64,000 nucleotides of DNA. Source: an uncultured Lachnospiraceae bacterium. GTDB lineage: Bacteria > Bacillota > Clostridia > Lachnospirales > Lachnospiraceae. How positions within the stretch are numbered: position 1 is the stretch's first letter; the number at the start of each line of letters is the position of its first letter. The DNA is taken from the NCBI GenBank assembly GCA_910577645.1, contig CAJTOL010000010.1, positions 36,685-100,684 on the forward strand. The letters are read 5' to 3'. Below, one piece after another: positions 23,948 through 31,059 of the stretch. Made by a program: the position numbers and the translations under genes. The notes under the pieces were generated by a model, which saw nothing but the letters and a program-made list of their open reading frames with translations, was not told the origin of the DNA and did not search any database.

Positions 23948-24889
23948 TCACCGGAAATCAGGGTTAATATGCTTCTTAAATGTCATACAAATATAAGTAC
24001 TTGTAAATTCCCTATTTGTATCACTAATTTTTATTGCAGATTCGTAAACCTTTTTATAACCTGTATCTTCCATTTCCTTCTGGGCATCCTCATAACTCAA
24101 TTTAATAATTTGAGGTTTCTTTATGCCACGGCTACAACGATATAGGTTAATACCAACCGGTAACAGCTTTAACCGTGCCCCCTTAATCACGTGCTTACTT
24201 TTCCCTTCTTCCGTAATTATTTCCTCTATATCACCCTTCAATAATTCAGGCGTCAATTGAGTACTGCCTTCTATATCTAAGTCAGACAGATAAGCGGTTA
24301 AGTATGCACCTATATTATCAATATTTCCATTTAATGCCCTTATATTCACAAAACCGTATCCCCAAGTTTGAGCCAGTTTTGTACTATCTATAAATGGCGG
24401 TGCTTTTGAAAATATCGTTATCATATGAATGTGAAAAGCCCCTCTTCCTTGCGCCTCTATACAGACAATATATTCATAAGTAATGTTATACGTTTTTTCA
24501 ACATAGCGCTTAAAACGTTTATTAAAATTCTTAAAATCTGTATATAGCTTTTCCTTATCCCTCATATTTTCTTTGTATGTCAGAGTAATAAACCGTATTC
24601 TTTTAGTATTATATGGGGTAACATTAGTATTGATTAAATCCCTTAAATTTTTCATGGTCTTTTCCAGATTCCTTAAATTTTGAGTTCTGTCCCGTGCATG
24701 ATGAGTTACTTGTTTAATTTCTCCTGTAGATTTCACCATGTATTCTTCCTTTGAAATTGGTAAAATCGTTGCCCCTTTATTAAGCTTATCAGAAATATTT
24801 ATCTGCTTAATATTTCCCATAATTTTTACTGATACAGGGCGTTTACTATCAATATAATCAGGAACTTCTATTTTTCTTTTTTCTATCAT
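23948..24889 (-). CDS. Rolling-circle (HUH) replication initiator or relaxase
   Basis: This 313-residue protein has HUH endonuclease motifs: motif 1 RIRFITLTYKEN near residue 98, motif 2 GRGAFHIHMITIF with the metal-binding H-I-H near residue 150, and motif 3 GAYLTAYLSDLD with candidate nicking tyrosines near residue 190. These proteins nick one strand at an origin and stay bound through tyrosine. It probably drives circular-form replication and possibly transfer of the element. AACAGGTG precedes the ATG. It lies just downstream of the FtsK-like gene on the same strand. The nick site has not been located; 23786-23947 and 26744-27075 are candidate regions. Confidence 0.8.
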   Translation of the reverse strand: MIEKRKIEVPDYIDSKRPVSVKIMGNIKQINISDKLNKGATILPISKEEYMVKSTGEIKQVTHHARDRTQNLRNLEKTMKNLRDLINTNVTPYNTKRIRFITLTYKENMRDKEKLYTDFKNFNKRFKRYVEKTYNITYEYIVCIEAQGRGAFHIHMITIFSKAPPFIDSTKLAQTWGYGFVNIRALNGNIDNIGAYLTAYLSDLDIEGSTQLTPELLKGDIEEIITEEGKSKHVIKGARLKLLPVGINLYRCSRGIKKPQIIKLSYEDAQKEMEDTGYKKVYESAIKISDTNREFTSTYICMTFKKHINPDFR

Positions 24890-24964
24890 GGAATAATGTC
24901 ACCTGTTAATCAAGTTAATATGGGGAATACCCTGTAGCCAGGGCACTCCCAGAAGTCCGCAAGG

Positions 24965-25714
24965 CTATTGCTCCGCACCGCCTTGCAAACTTCTGTTTAC
25001 TGCTTCTCTTATTACTGTGTGAAGTTTCTCTTTATTTTTAGGCATAACAGAACGGATTTTTTTGATTCCATTATCCGTTATAAGATAACCAACGCCTGTT
25101 TTACATGGTTCAATATAATCTTTGAATTCACTGGCAATCATAGAAACCGATTCTTTATTATTAGCCATATTCCCCATGAGGAAACGTATATTATAATTAT
25201 CCCTTGCGCCATTAGCAAATAATTCAGCCGAGGGACGTTGCAAGGCCGTAATTACGGTTATATTTAATGCTCTGGACAGATTTAACAATCTTGCCATCTT
25301 GTTTTTAAGTTCATCCGCTTCCTTTTTTGGCAATGACAGAATCAGGCTACTAATTTCATCTGTAAATAATACGGCATGTGGTGTGCATGGTATTTTATTA
25401 TAAAGTCTATCTTCAAAAAGACTAAAAAAATTTTCTATCCCCTCCATAGCCTTATCCACAGGATAATAATTTATACAGCCATTACAGAATCGAAAGTCAA
25501 TTCCTTTATAATCTACCAAATAAACTAATACATTAGGAAGATAGATACTCAACTTTCCTAAAATGGAAGTGGCTAAAACTGTCTTGCCACTTCCACTTGG
25601 GCCACAAATCAGGAGCCGCTGACCTTCCTTGTATAGAAAATCAAAGTTTATCCAATGGACAAGACCTAAATTATAATAGGACTCGTCCACTACTATTTTA
25701 ATTGACTTATTCAT
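24965..25714 (-). CDS. FtsK/HerA-like DNA-translocase or coupling ATPase
   Basis: 249 residues. Walker A is GPSGSGKTVLATSILGKL near residue 38. YLVDYKGIDFRF corresponds to the FtsK/SpoIIIE D(P)KG segment, VLFTDEISSLI is Walker B, and ITALQRPSAELFANGARDN matches the sensor/arginine region of FtsK-like conjugation ATPases. It is shorter than TcpA (Orf21 of Tn916) and lacks membrane helices, which may be supplied by the 238-residue protein encoded immediately upstream, whose gene end overlaps this start. The usual role is pumping DNA during transfer or partition. The start is ATG 25714 (alternative 25729). Confidence 0.83.
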   Translation of the reverse strand: MNKSIKIVVDESYYNLGLVHWINFDFLYKEGQRLLICGPSGSGKTVLATSILGKLSIYLPNVLVYLVDYKGIDFRFCNGCINYYPVDKAMEGIENFFSLFEDRLYNKIPCTPHAVLFTDEISSLILSLPKKEADELKNKMARLLNLSRALNITVITALQRPSAELFANGARDNYNIRFLMGNMANNKESVSMIASEFKDYIEPCKTGVGYLITDNGIKKIRSVMPKNKEKLHTVIREAVNRSLQGGAEQ

Positions 25715-26423
25715 AATCCATATCTTCAATGTCTAAAATTACAGATTGATTTTGAAATGCCTTGTTTTGAGATTGGCTATCAATATAGTTTGCAGTTGTC
25801 TGAGTATCACAAATAATGAGTACTAAATGCCAAGCACCTGATACATATCGAATTTCATCTAAATATACCCTTGGATACAGTCTCCCCTGATACTCAACCA
25901 CAATTTTTCCTAAACTTAATCTTTGACTAGTTAAAGCTGATTCAATTTTTGAAATCAGCAGTTCCCTAAAAAGTTCCGCTTCTATCTCTGTCCCGTCCCC
26001 TATAATTTTAAAGCGGTAGATGTTACACCCCTTTACCGAATCAAAGCATGACGGCAAATCATCTTTTAAATCAATGAACTTATTGGGGGCAATCACATGG
26101 AACTGAAATGCAAATTCTTTAAAAATGTCGTATAATCCTCTGGTTAAAATCCTATCAAAAAACATGATATTGTTCACCCCTGAATCTGGAGCCGGTTTTA
26201 CCGGCTCTTTCTTGGGGTTAGTTGTGATGAATCCAATCAGCGCGAGGATAGCAACTCCAATGATAGCAAAAATTTCTATATGTACTCCGATGAAATAAAT
26301 TAGTCCTGCTAAAAGTGTTATCATAATAATAATAATGGGCAACAAAGCAATAAAAAGTCTAATAAGCCCCTTATAATTTTCTTCCACAAGATAGTCTGTC
26401 ATTTTTTCCCAAAGCCTTCTCAT
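25707..26423 (-). CDS. Two-helix membrane protein of the integrative element
   Basis: This 238-residue protein has two adjacent transmembrane segments at about residues 20-67 (LFIALLPIIIIMITLLAGLI and IFAIIGVAILALIGFI) and a soluble C-terminal domain of about 170 residues. A GGAGGTG site precedes the ATG. The start overlaps the 107-residue gene by 4 bp, and its end overlaps the FtsK-like gene by 8 bp or more, so the three are coupled. It may anchor the FtsK-like ATPase, replacing the N-terminal helices found in one-piece TcpA proteins. No family is recognised. Confidence 0.75.
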   Translation of the reverse strand: MRRLWEKMTDYLVEENYKGLIRLFIALLPIIIIMITLLAGLIYFIGVHIEIFAIIGVAILALIGFITTNPKKEPVKPAPDSGVNNIMFFDRILTRGLYDIFKEFAFQFHVIAPNKFIDLKDDLPSCFDSVKGCNIYRFKIIGDGTEIEAELFRELLISKIESALTSQRLSLGKIVVEYQGRLYPRVYLDEIRYVSGAWHLVLIICDTQTTANYIDSQSQNKAFQNQSVILDIEDMDYE

Positions 26424-26743
26424 GAAAGAATCACCTCCTCCGCCACTGCTGAAATACCATTGCCATCTTTTGTCGTATAAATCTTTCCGACAAAGCCCTT
26501 TGCCGTAACAACCACATCTTCCTCCTTCTGCTCCAGTTCTTCCGGAGTCATCTTCGGCACTTTATCTGCTGTTTTAATTGTAACCTTATCGAATCCCTTC
26601 CTACTTACTACAATGTAATTGTAGCCTTCAATCTCTGCTCCCCTTGTACCATTGATATATGGATATCTAGGACGAATCTCTGCTAAATAAGCACCCGCTG
26701 GAAATACTTGTTCCCATGTTAATTCAATTTTTAAATTTATCAT
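26420..26743 (-). CDS. Small conserved element protein (DUF961-like?)
   Basis: 107 residues, rich in beta-strand pattern: KIELTWEQVFPAGAYLAEIR, YNYIVVSRKGFDKVTIKTAD, AKGFVGKIYTTKDG. AGGAGGTTATT precedes the ATG. It is the first gene of the minus-strand operon and is followed with 4-bp overlaps. Size, position and OB-like pattern resemble the YdcP/DUF961 proteins (Orf22/23) that precede the coupling ATPase in Tn916-type elements, but clear sequence similarity cannot be claimed by eye. Confidence 0.65.
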   Translation of the reverse strand: MINLKIELTWEQVFPAGAYLAEIRPRYPYINGTRGAEIEGYNYIVVSRKGFDKVTIKTADKVPKMTPEELEQKEEDVVVTAKGFVGKIYTTKDGNGISAVAEEVILS

Positions 26744-27075
26744 AATAACCTCCTATTTTGTTTGCTTTTTAGCATATATAAAAGGACGCAAAAAAAGCCC
26801 TTGTTAGATATGCCTACATAGCAAGCATCCGCTTACTAAACGTTTTTCATCATTACGGAACATTCCATAATGCTGGCATAAATAACAACAGCTGAACCTA
26901 AATGCTGCGTTAAATCAAATTCCTTTAGAATTGGAATTCATCATTTTTTCATTTTATCGCTTATCTGAAAACTATCACCTCTTTCATATATTTCTTTTAT
27001 AATATCATATATTTTTCATATTTTCAAGGTATTTTTATGTCGAAATATTTGCGTTTTTATTAATAAATTCTTGCA
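26744..27075. other. AT-rich upstream region of the element operon
   Basis: No gene of credible length is seen. It holds the operon promoter (26999-27027) and a 10-bp inverted repeat, CATTACGGAA-CA-TTCCATAATG (26851-26872, one mismatch). It is a plausible place for the Rep nick site or oriT because of the hairpin, but this is a guess. Confidence 0.4.
26999..27027 (-). promoter_or_regulatory. Promoter of the element's minus-strand operon
   Basis: On the minus strand TTGAAA and TATTAT are separated by 17 bp. A leader of about 250 nt would precede the first gene. Confidence 0.55.
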
Positions 27076-27324
27076 TCATCTAATTTCTTGTTCTAACACA
27101 TCAAAAAGATTATGAGCAAAAAACTCACCTAAAGTAATTTCAAATCCATCACATATTTTCTTGACTGTAGAAAGTGAAATATCTTTTCTCTTTGGGTCAA
27201 AAATACTATATATTGTCGAAGGAGTCAAACCGCAAATATTTGCCAGAGCATTATAAGCAATCCCTCTTTCCTTGCATAAAAGCTCAATTCTCTTTGCTGT
27301 TGCCTCTTTTACATTCATATCCAT
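27076..27324 (-). CDS. XRE-family repressor of the integrative element
   Basis: This 82-residue protein is one HTH_3 domain: ATAKRIELLCKERGIAYNAL, ANICGLTPSTIYSIF, then ISLSTVKKICDGFEITLGEF. It is read divergently from the 134-residue gene, with a 28-bp near-palindrome (27370-27397) between them. This is the typical layout of an autoregulated lysogeny-type switch that holds the element silent. The start could be either of two ATGs 6 bp apart (27324 or 27318). Confidence 0.87.
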   Translation of the reverse strand: MDMNVKEATAKRIELLCKERGIAYNALANICGLTPSTIYSIFDPKRKDISLSTVKKICDGFEITLGEFFAHNLFDVLEQEIR

Positions 27325-27369
27325 AATCCCTTTCTTGGTGGTTTACACTAAGAATAGGATACGATTATT

Positions 27370-27397
27370 TACGCATTAACGTGTACGCTATTGCGTA
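27370..27397. promoter_or_regulatory. 28-bp dyad, probable XRE operator
   Basis: TACGCAxTAxCGT is mirrored around 27383/27384 to xACGxTAxTGCGTA, with three mismatched pairs out of fourteen. It overlaps the -35 box of the plus-strand promoter and lies 46 bp before the XRE gene. Confidence 0.6.
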
Positions 27398-27419
27398 TAT
27401 TGTAAAATTGTGATACACT
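27391..27419 (+). promoter_or_regulatory. Promoter of the 134-residue element gene
   Basis: TTGCGT and TACACT with a 17-bp spacer. The -35 overlaps the dyad. Confidence 0.6.
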
Positions 27420-27467
27420 GATTATAGGCAATTATTTATATATTTTTCAAAGTTAGGAGGAGTGAAA

Positions 27468-27872
27468 ATGGAGACTTATGATTATCGTATGGACAACGAT
27501 ATACTCAACCAAGGTAGTTATCAAATCGAGAAGCTATCAAAAAAAGAATTTTTAAAACTTATAGAAACGGCAAAAGAGATTAAACAATCTGACGAGAAAA
27601 AGCAGCTTGAAAATGCCACTTTATACTTTAATAATGCTATACTGCCAACTATGAAAGAGTTTGCAGAAATGTCAAGCGCCCTTCTAACCATTGAGAAAAA
27701 TGACAACATGCAAACAATTATAGCATCCTTTCAATGCCCTTATGGCTTTGACATTACAGAAAGTTGCCGCCTTATGAAAAGCTGGCTTATTACAGCTAAC
27801 CATATAGGTATTACATTAGAAAACGGAGAACCCACATTATCACTAATTTTCGATTGCAAGGAATTATGTTAA
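27468..27872 (+). CDS. Unknown 134-residue protein of the integrative element
   Basis: The protein starts METYDYRMDNDILNQGSYQI. The first half is charged and probably helical (LSKKEFLKLIETAKEIKQSD); the second half has mixed strands (MQTIIASFQCPYGFD, GITLENGEPTLSLIFD). An AGGAGG sits 7 nt before the ATG at 27468. It is transcribed away from the XRE gene under the predicted operator, the place usually occupied by an excisionase or antirepressor, but it is larger than typical excisionases and no HTH is evident. Family not recognised. Confidence 0.7.
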   Translation: METYDYRMDNDILNQGSYQIEKLSKKEFLKLIETAKEIKQSDEKKQLENATLYFNNAILPTMKEFAEMSSALLTIEKNDNMQTIIASFQCPYGFDITESCRLMKSWLITANHIGITLENGEPTLSLIFDCKELC

Positions 27873-27924
27873 CCACTCTAAATATTTCATTATCTATCAA
27901 AACAGTAAAATCTTTATAATCAAG

Positions 27925-27956
27925 AGGTTGATAGAGAAAGACCGTTCTATCAACCT
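27925..27956 (+). terminator. Hairpin after the 134-residue gene
   Basis: AGGTTGATAGA and TCTATCAACCT form a perfect 11-bp stem; the following tract is only weakly T-rich. Confidence 0.45.
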
Positions 27957-27992
27957 CCTTTGCTATTATTGGGGATATTTTCAACCACAACA

Positions 27993-28049
27993 AAAACCTG
28001 TCAAGAACAAGCGTTGTCTGCTTTGCAGATTCTTGACAGGTTTTCTCTT
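27993..28049 (+). terminator. Strong terminator near the right end of the element
   Basis: AAAACCTGTCAAGAA and TTCTTGACAGGTTTT are perfect 15-bp complements followed by CTCTTTC. It insulates the element's right end. Confidence 0.7.
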
Positions 28050-28076
28050 TCTGGACTACTTTTTCGCCAAATAGGG

Positions 28077-28098
28077 TTTGAGTACCTCTTTGAGTACC
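28077..28098 (+). repeat. TTTGAGTACC pair, right end (likely integrase arm sites)
   Basis: Two copies of TTTGAGTACC with a 12-bp period, 56 bp inside attR. They match the tandem pair at the left end. Confidence 0.65.
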
Positions 28099-28153
28099 TT
28101 ACAGGCAGAGGGCGTGCAAATCCTTTCATTTTAGGGTATTTAAGGGCGGTCAA

Positions 28154-28180
28154 GAGAGTTCAAATCTCCCTTCCGCTACT
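28154..28180 (+). other. attR core (second copy of the tRNA-Met end)
   Basis: 27 bp identical to 22387-22413. It forms the right boundary of the 5.8-kb element and the left boundary of the 0.7-kb segment that follows. Confidence 0.88.
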
Positions 28181-28410
28181 AAAAAAGGAACATCTGCTGG
28201 TTGGCGGATGTTTTTTTGTGTGCTGTTTCGATTTTAAAGGGTTTTTATTGGATTGGGTAGAATTGTTACGATTGAGGGGGAAATGGGTTCCAAGGGAATT
28301 TCAGGGATTTTTAAGATATGATTGTTTTTTACTTCAATGAAAAAAATCCGGAAATACCCAAGGAGTTGGGAATCACGTTAAGAAATGCTGAAAAAGCCGT
28401 TTAATTTTTC

Positions 28411-28439
28411 TTGACTTTAATTTTTTACCATGCTATGAT
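28411..28439 (+). promoter_or_regulatory. Promoter of the antisense RNA
   Basis: TTGACT and TATGAT separated by 17 bp, reading toward the 3' end of the toxin gene. Confidence 0.75.
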
Positions 28440-28445
28440 GAATTT

Positions 28446-28551
28446 GTAAAAAGGGTGGCGGTGTTGCTGCCACCCTTGGACGATTAACGATTGCTTATGC
28501 AATCGTCTCTCGACCCATCAGGTGCCGGCAAGCTTACTGATGGGTCTTTTT
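28446..28551 (+). ncRNA. Predicted antisense RNA antitoxin (type I)
   Basis: A transcript from the promoter at 28411-28439 would run about 105 nt to an intrinsic terminator (GACCCATCAG/CTGATGGGTC, 28512-28546, then TTTTT). No ORF with a ribosome site lies in it. Its 3' half is complementary to the last codons of the toxin mRNA, the same convergent 3' overlap as RatA with txpA or SR4 with bsrG. Confidence 0.65.
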
Positions 28552-28657
28552 CTGTCCGTCCCTTTTTGTGCTGTATGTAAGCTTTACACTTTTCGGCTAA
28601 TGTACCAATGCCTACTAAGATACTCACGATACGGCTAAGGATTTCAAGGAAAATCAT
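28484..28657 (-). CDS. Small hydrophobic peptide, putative type I toxin
   Basis: 57 residues: a hydrophobic N-terminal helix (MIFLEILSRIVSILVGIGTL) followed by a basic segment (EKCKAYIQHKKGRTEKD) and a polar tail. This is the layout of TxpA/BsrG-type membrane toxins. GGAGGATGAGGTC precedes the ATG at 28657, and a minus-strand TATAAT lies at 28781-28786. An antisense RNA with its own promoter and terminator overlaps its 3' end. A truncated homologue lies at 31451-31580, which supports the reading frame as a real gene. Toxicity is inferred, not shown. Confidence 0.7.
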   Translation of the reverse strand: MIFLEILSRIVSILVGIGTLAEKCKAYIQHKKGRTEKDPSVSLPAPDGSRDDCISNR

Positions 28658-29191
28658 GACCTCATCCTCCTTTCTCTGGTGTTTACACACCTGTGGCACA
28701 AGCCTAAGTTTATTAAGCCTGTCCCAGAGGTGTGCATCTTCCAAATAAGGAGTGCTCACTCGTCTGCCCCTGACTCCCATATTATATCGAATTTTGTTGG
28801 AATTGGAAAGGGAAAGTTTATCAGAATTCGACTTATGTAAAAAATTCCGGCGTAACCCCTTCCAGTAGCGTCAAAAGTTCAAATCTCCCTTCCGCTACTG
28901 GAAGGGGATGTCGCAAAATGAAATAAAGAGTCTTTCTATTAGCAGATGTCCGCCAACTCTCGTTAACACATGTACGTCTATGACGGATAGCATCAGCCAT
29001 CTGATCTTGGCATACCATTCTACAGCTGATATATAAAACAAGGACGAAAAGCTTATTCTCAAGCCTTTCGCCCCATCATTATCATAGAAGTTCTGTATCT
29101 ACAGTCTTTTCTTCATAGTCTCGAATATCCCAGCTTTATTTTTCATCTTACATACTCTGTCATAAACTGGTCAGCTGTAAATTCTCTATTG
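28658..29191. other. Region between toxin gene and cell-wall-binding protein
   Basis: It holds the toxin promoter and leader (with GGTGT/ACACC hairpin just before the ribosome site), the third tRNA-Met end copy (28876-28899), and at 28904-28947 one arm of the dispersed GGGGATGTCGCAAAATGAAA repeat. No other gene is supported. Confidence 0.5.
28876..28899 (+). other. Third copy of the tRNA-Met attachment core
   Basis: 24 bp identical to 22390-22413 (starts AGTTCAAATCTCCCTTCC), in the same orientation. Its upstream flank differs from the second copy. Confidence 0.8.
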
Positions 29192-29515
29192 TTATTTAAC
29201 ACAACACTTCTTAGACTTTTTTTCTAAGAAATTAACATAAATGTCATTTACATTTGCTACCCATGCTCCACTTTCATTTACCTTGTAACCATCAGGCGTT
29301 GTTGTGTTTAAATAGATGTACCCATTGTTATCAAATAAGTAATTATTTCCATCTACCCAATACCACCCTCCTTTTAAATAACTACCATCAGTGTTCTCAT
29401 ACCACCATCCCTTATCATCCTGTTTCCACTCACCTGCATAGGAGAGAAGCGGAAGTGATAGACTCAAACCTATAGTACACAAAAGTGCCCTTATCGCTTT
29501 TTTCATTAATTTCAC
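29192..29515 (-). CDS. Secreted cell-wall-binding repeat protein, short
   Basis: 107 residues. A signal peptide (MKLMKKAIRALLCTIGLSLS, cleavage near SYAGEW) is followed by two to three choline/cell-wall-binding repeats: GWWYENTDGSYLKGGWYWVD, NNYLFDNNGYIYL and GAWVAN. Long proteins of this family carry a catalytic or adhesive domain; this one has only the repeats and a short basic Cys-containing tail, so it may be a minimal or truncated member. GAGGGGTGAAATTA precedes the ATG and a promoter lies at 29536-29564. Confidence 0.78.
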   Translation of the reverse strand: MKLMKKAIRALLCTIGLSLSLPLLSYAGEWKQDDKGWWYENTDGSYLKGGWYWVDGNNYLFDNNGYIYLNTTTPDGYKVNESGAWVANVNDIYVNFLEKKSKKCCVK

Positions 29516-29535
29516 CCCTCTATTTTGATAAATAT

Positions 29536-29564
29536 ATCATAGCTTTTTTATATGGATAAAGCAA
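29536..29564 (-). promoter_or_regulatory. Promoter of the cell-wall-binding protein gene
   Basis: TTGCTT and TATGAT with 17 bp on the minus strand. A diverged duplicate of this promoter region (ACATGTAAAGATTG...) lies at about 31358-31415 without its gene. Confidence 0.6.
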
Positions 29565-29690
29565 TCTGTACATGTTCAGAACTTGCACCCGTCAGAACGC
29601 GTCCATGGCGCATAAACATAGAGGGGCAGGCGTATGAAAACTTTGCCGCCCAACAACGTTTTTTATTTTCCGTTAGGCAGTTTTGTCATT

Positions 29691-30158
29691 TTAGTGCATT
29701 AGCTCATTTTGTAAAAATTTTTTGATGTACGGTATACTTTCTTCGTTTACAGATGGCATGAAAGCCATGTATCTACATCTTTGATAGCGTTTCTTATCCA
29801 TGATGAAATCATATCCCATAACGCATTTAGGATTACAGTCATCAGGATTTACGAGGCGTTTGCAGACAGATGCTTTTACAATTTCTTTTTTCATTTTTAC
29901 CGGAAGTGTGTCTAAAAACTCCACATACTCATTAAGGCGCTGGGGGAAAATCCTAATTTTTATTCCCGTTTTTCTGCAAACAAAAGTAGCTAATGTCTTT
30001 TTTGTATCCTGCAAAAGATAGGAAACAGCAAAACCGCTTTTAGCTGTTTTGATTTCACGTTTACAACCGCTGTCCAGAAGAAAGTCATTTATATCTTCTA
30101 CAAAGCTTCTACTTGCACCAGTGATTTCTAAAAATTCATCATAATTTTTATCTGCCAT
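29691..30158 (-). CDS. Hypothetical protein downstream of AraC/GyrI regulator
   Basis: This 155-residue protein begins MADKNYDEFLEITGASRSFV and has alternating helix/strand pattern with a Cys-rich middle (NPDDCNPKCVMGYDFIMDKK). A GAGGTTACAAT site precedes the ATG. It starts 9 bp after the AraC-type regulator stop, so the two form an operon. I do not recognise the family. It may be the effector or target protein that the linked regulator responds with. Confidence 0.75.
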   Translation of the reverse strand: MADKNYDEFLEITGASRSFVEDINDFLLDSGCKREIKTAKSGFAVSYLLQDTKKTLATFVCRKTGIKIRIFPQRLNEYVEFLDTLPVKMKKEIVKASVCKRLVNPDDCNPKCVMGYDFIMDKKRYQRCRYMAFMPSVNEESIPYIKKFLQNELMH

Positions 30159-30167
30159 ATTGTAACC

Positions 30168-31016
30168 TCATACTTTTCTGATTGGCAGCCAAACTTCATA
30201 TTGCGTATTATTAGGGTCTGGATTTAGATAGACCTCTATATCGGGAGCATTATCAAACTCAAATCCGGATGTTGGAAGCCATTCTGTTATAATGCGTTGT
30301 TCTAATTCTTGAATTGATATACCTGTACCAGTTCCGCTAAAAATAGCCCATGTGCAGGCAGGAACAATATATTCATCTAAAGAATTGCCGGTATCAGCGG
30401 ATGAAGATACAGCTATGAAATATCTCCACTCCTCTCTGTCATTGCAAATGCTTACGCCTAAGACGCCCATAGGCTGATTATTCATAAGTGGTATAAGCTT
30501 TTCTAATGTGCCGTTTATAGCTGCAGTTTGCCACATTTGCGGTACAGCCACAAAATTGTTTTCTATTTCCTTATCCAGCGGATGAGATACTCCCACGATG
30601 CGAAAGGCTGCTTTTTCTTCAATTCGATAATTCAATTCTTCCACTCCTTTTACAGTTATTTTAAAGCTGATAGGGGGATAAGATTTCATAGGGGTTCCTC
30701 TTTTTTTTGCCATTGATGGCGCTATTCCATGCACACTTTGAAACGCTCTGTTAAATGCAGTCGGAGAAGAATACCCATATTTCATACCAATATCAATAAT
30801 TTTTTCAGTTCCGCTTTGCAGATCAATAGCAGCTAAAGACATTCGCCTACGACGGATATATTCTGAAAGCGGAATACCGGCCACATATGCAAACATTCTT
30901 TGAAAATGGTATGTGGAGCAACATGCTATATGTGCAAGCTCGTCATAGCTTATTTCTTCCGCAAGATGTTCCTCAATATAAGAAATTGTTCTATTTAGTT
31001 TTTCTATCCATTCCAT
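30168..31016 (-). CDS. AraC-family regulator with GyrI-like effector domain
   Basis: 282 residues. Two AraC HTHs occupy residues 5-105 (LAEEISYDELAHIACCSTYH, YRFQRMF-type FQRMFAYVAGIPLSEYIRRR, GMKYGYSSPTAFNRAFQSVH). The C-terminal half is a GyrI-like/effector-binding domain of the Rob/SoxS-like ligand-sensing type (RIVGVSHPL, VLGVSICNDRE, WAIFSGTGTG). Such proteins sense cationic or hydrophobic compounds. The second of two ATGs (31016) is better spaced from AAAGGAG than the first (31022). A CTACCT-C-AGGTAG palindrome lies about 30 bp upstream and may be its own operator. Confidence 0.87.
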   Translation of the reverse strand: MEWIEKLNRTISYIEEHLAEEISYDELAHIACCSTYHFQRMFAYVAGIPLSEYIRRRRMSLAAIDLQSGTEKIIDIGMKYGYSSPTAFNRAFQSVHGIAPSMAKKRGTPMKSYPPISFKITVKGVEELNYRIEEKAAFRIVGVSHPLDKEIENNFVAVPQMWQTAAINGTLEKLIPLMNNQPMGVLGVSICNDREEWRYFIAVSSSADTGNSLDEYIVPACTWAIFSGTGTGISIQELEQRIITEWLPTSGFEFDNAPDIEVYLNPDPNNTQYEVWLPIRKV

Positions 31017-31046
31017 TTTCATTACTCCTTTCTGGTGATAATTTTA

Positions 31047-31059
31047 CTACCTCAGGTAG
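31047..31059. promoter_or_regulatory. Palindrome upstream of the AraC-type gene
   Basis: CTACCTCAGGTAG is a perfect dyad with a central C, 31 bp before the start codon. Confidence 0.35.

Larger units (their letters stand above)
22414..28180. mobile_element. Integrative element of about 5.8 kb in tRNA-Met
   Basis: It is bounded by 27-bp copies of the tRNA-Met 3' end. It contains a tyrosine integrase next to attL, an HUH Rep, an FtsK-like ATPase, a membrane protein, a small basal protein, a divergent XRE gene and a plus-strand unknown gene. It is markedly more AT-rich than its flanks. No type IV secretion genes, phage structural genes or resistance genes are seen. The module order (small protein, two-helix membrane protein, FtsK-like, Rep/relaxase, integrase) recalls the Orf22-Orf20 block of Tn916-like elements, so an integrative mobilizable element or integrated rolling-circle plasmid is likely. 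Confidence 0.85.
28181..28899. mobile_element. 0.7-kb segment between second and third tRNA-Met att copies
   Basis: The segment ends with a third copy of the tRNA-Met 3' end. It carries a small hydrophobic toxin gene and an antisense RNA, but no integrase. It looks like a remnant of an earlier integration or a satellite that could be mobilised by the neighbouring integrase. Confidence 0.6.

Noticed and set aside
26744..26960. Short peptide frame ending near 26840 (minus strand, reads ...SAVVIYASIMECS...)
   Set aside because: No start codon with a ribosome site is found; the frame opens after a stop with no credible initiation.
22414..28180. Inovirus-like prophage (Zot-type ATPase plus rolling-circle Rep)
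   Set aside because: The ATPase follows the FtsK pattern without a C-terminal membrane helix, and no coat-like small membrane proteins or adsorption protein are present.
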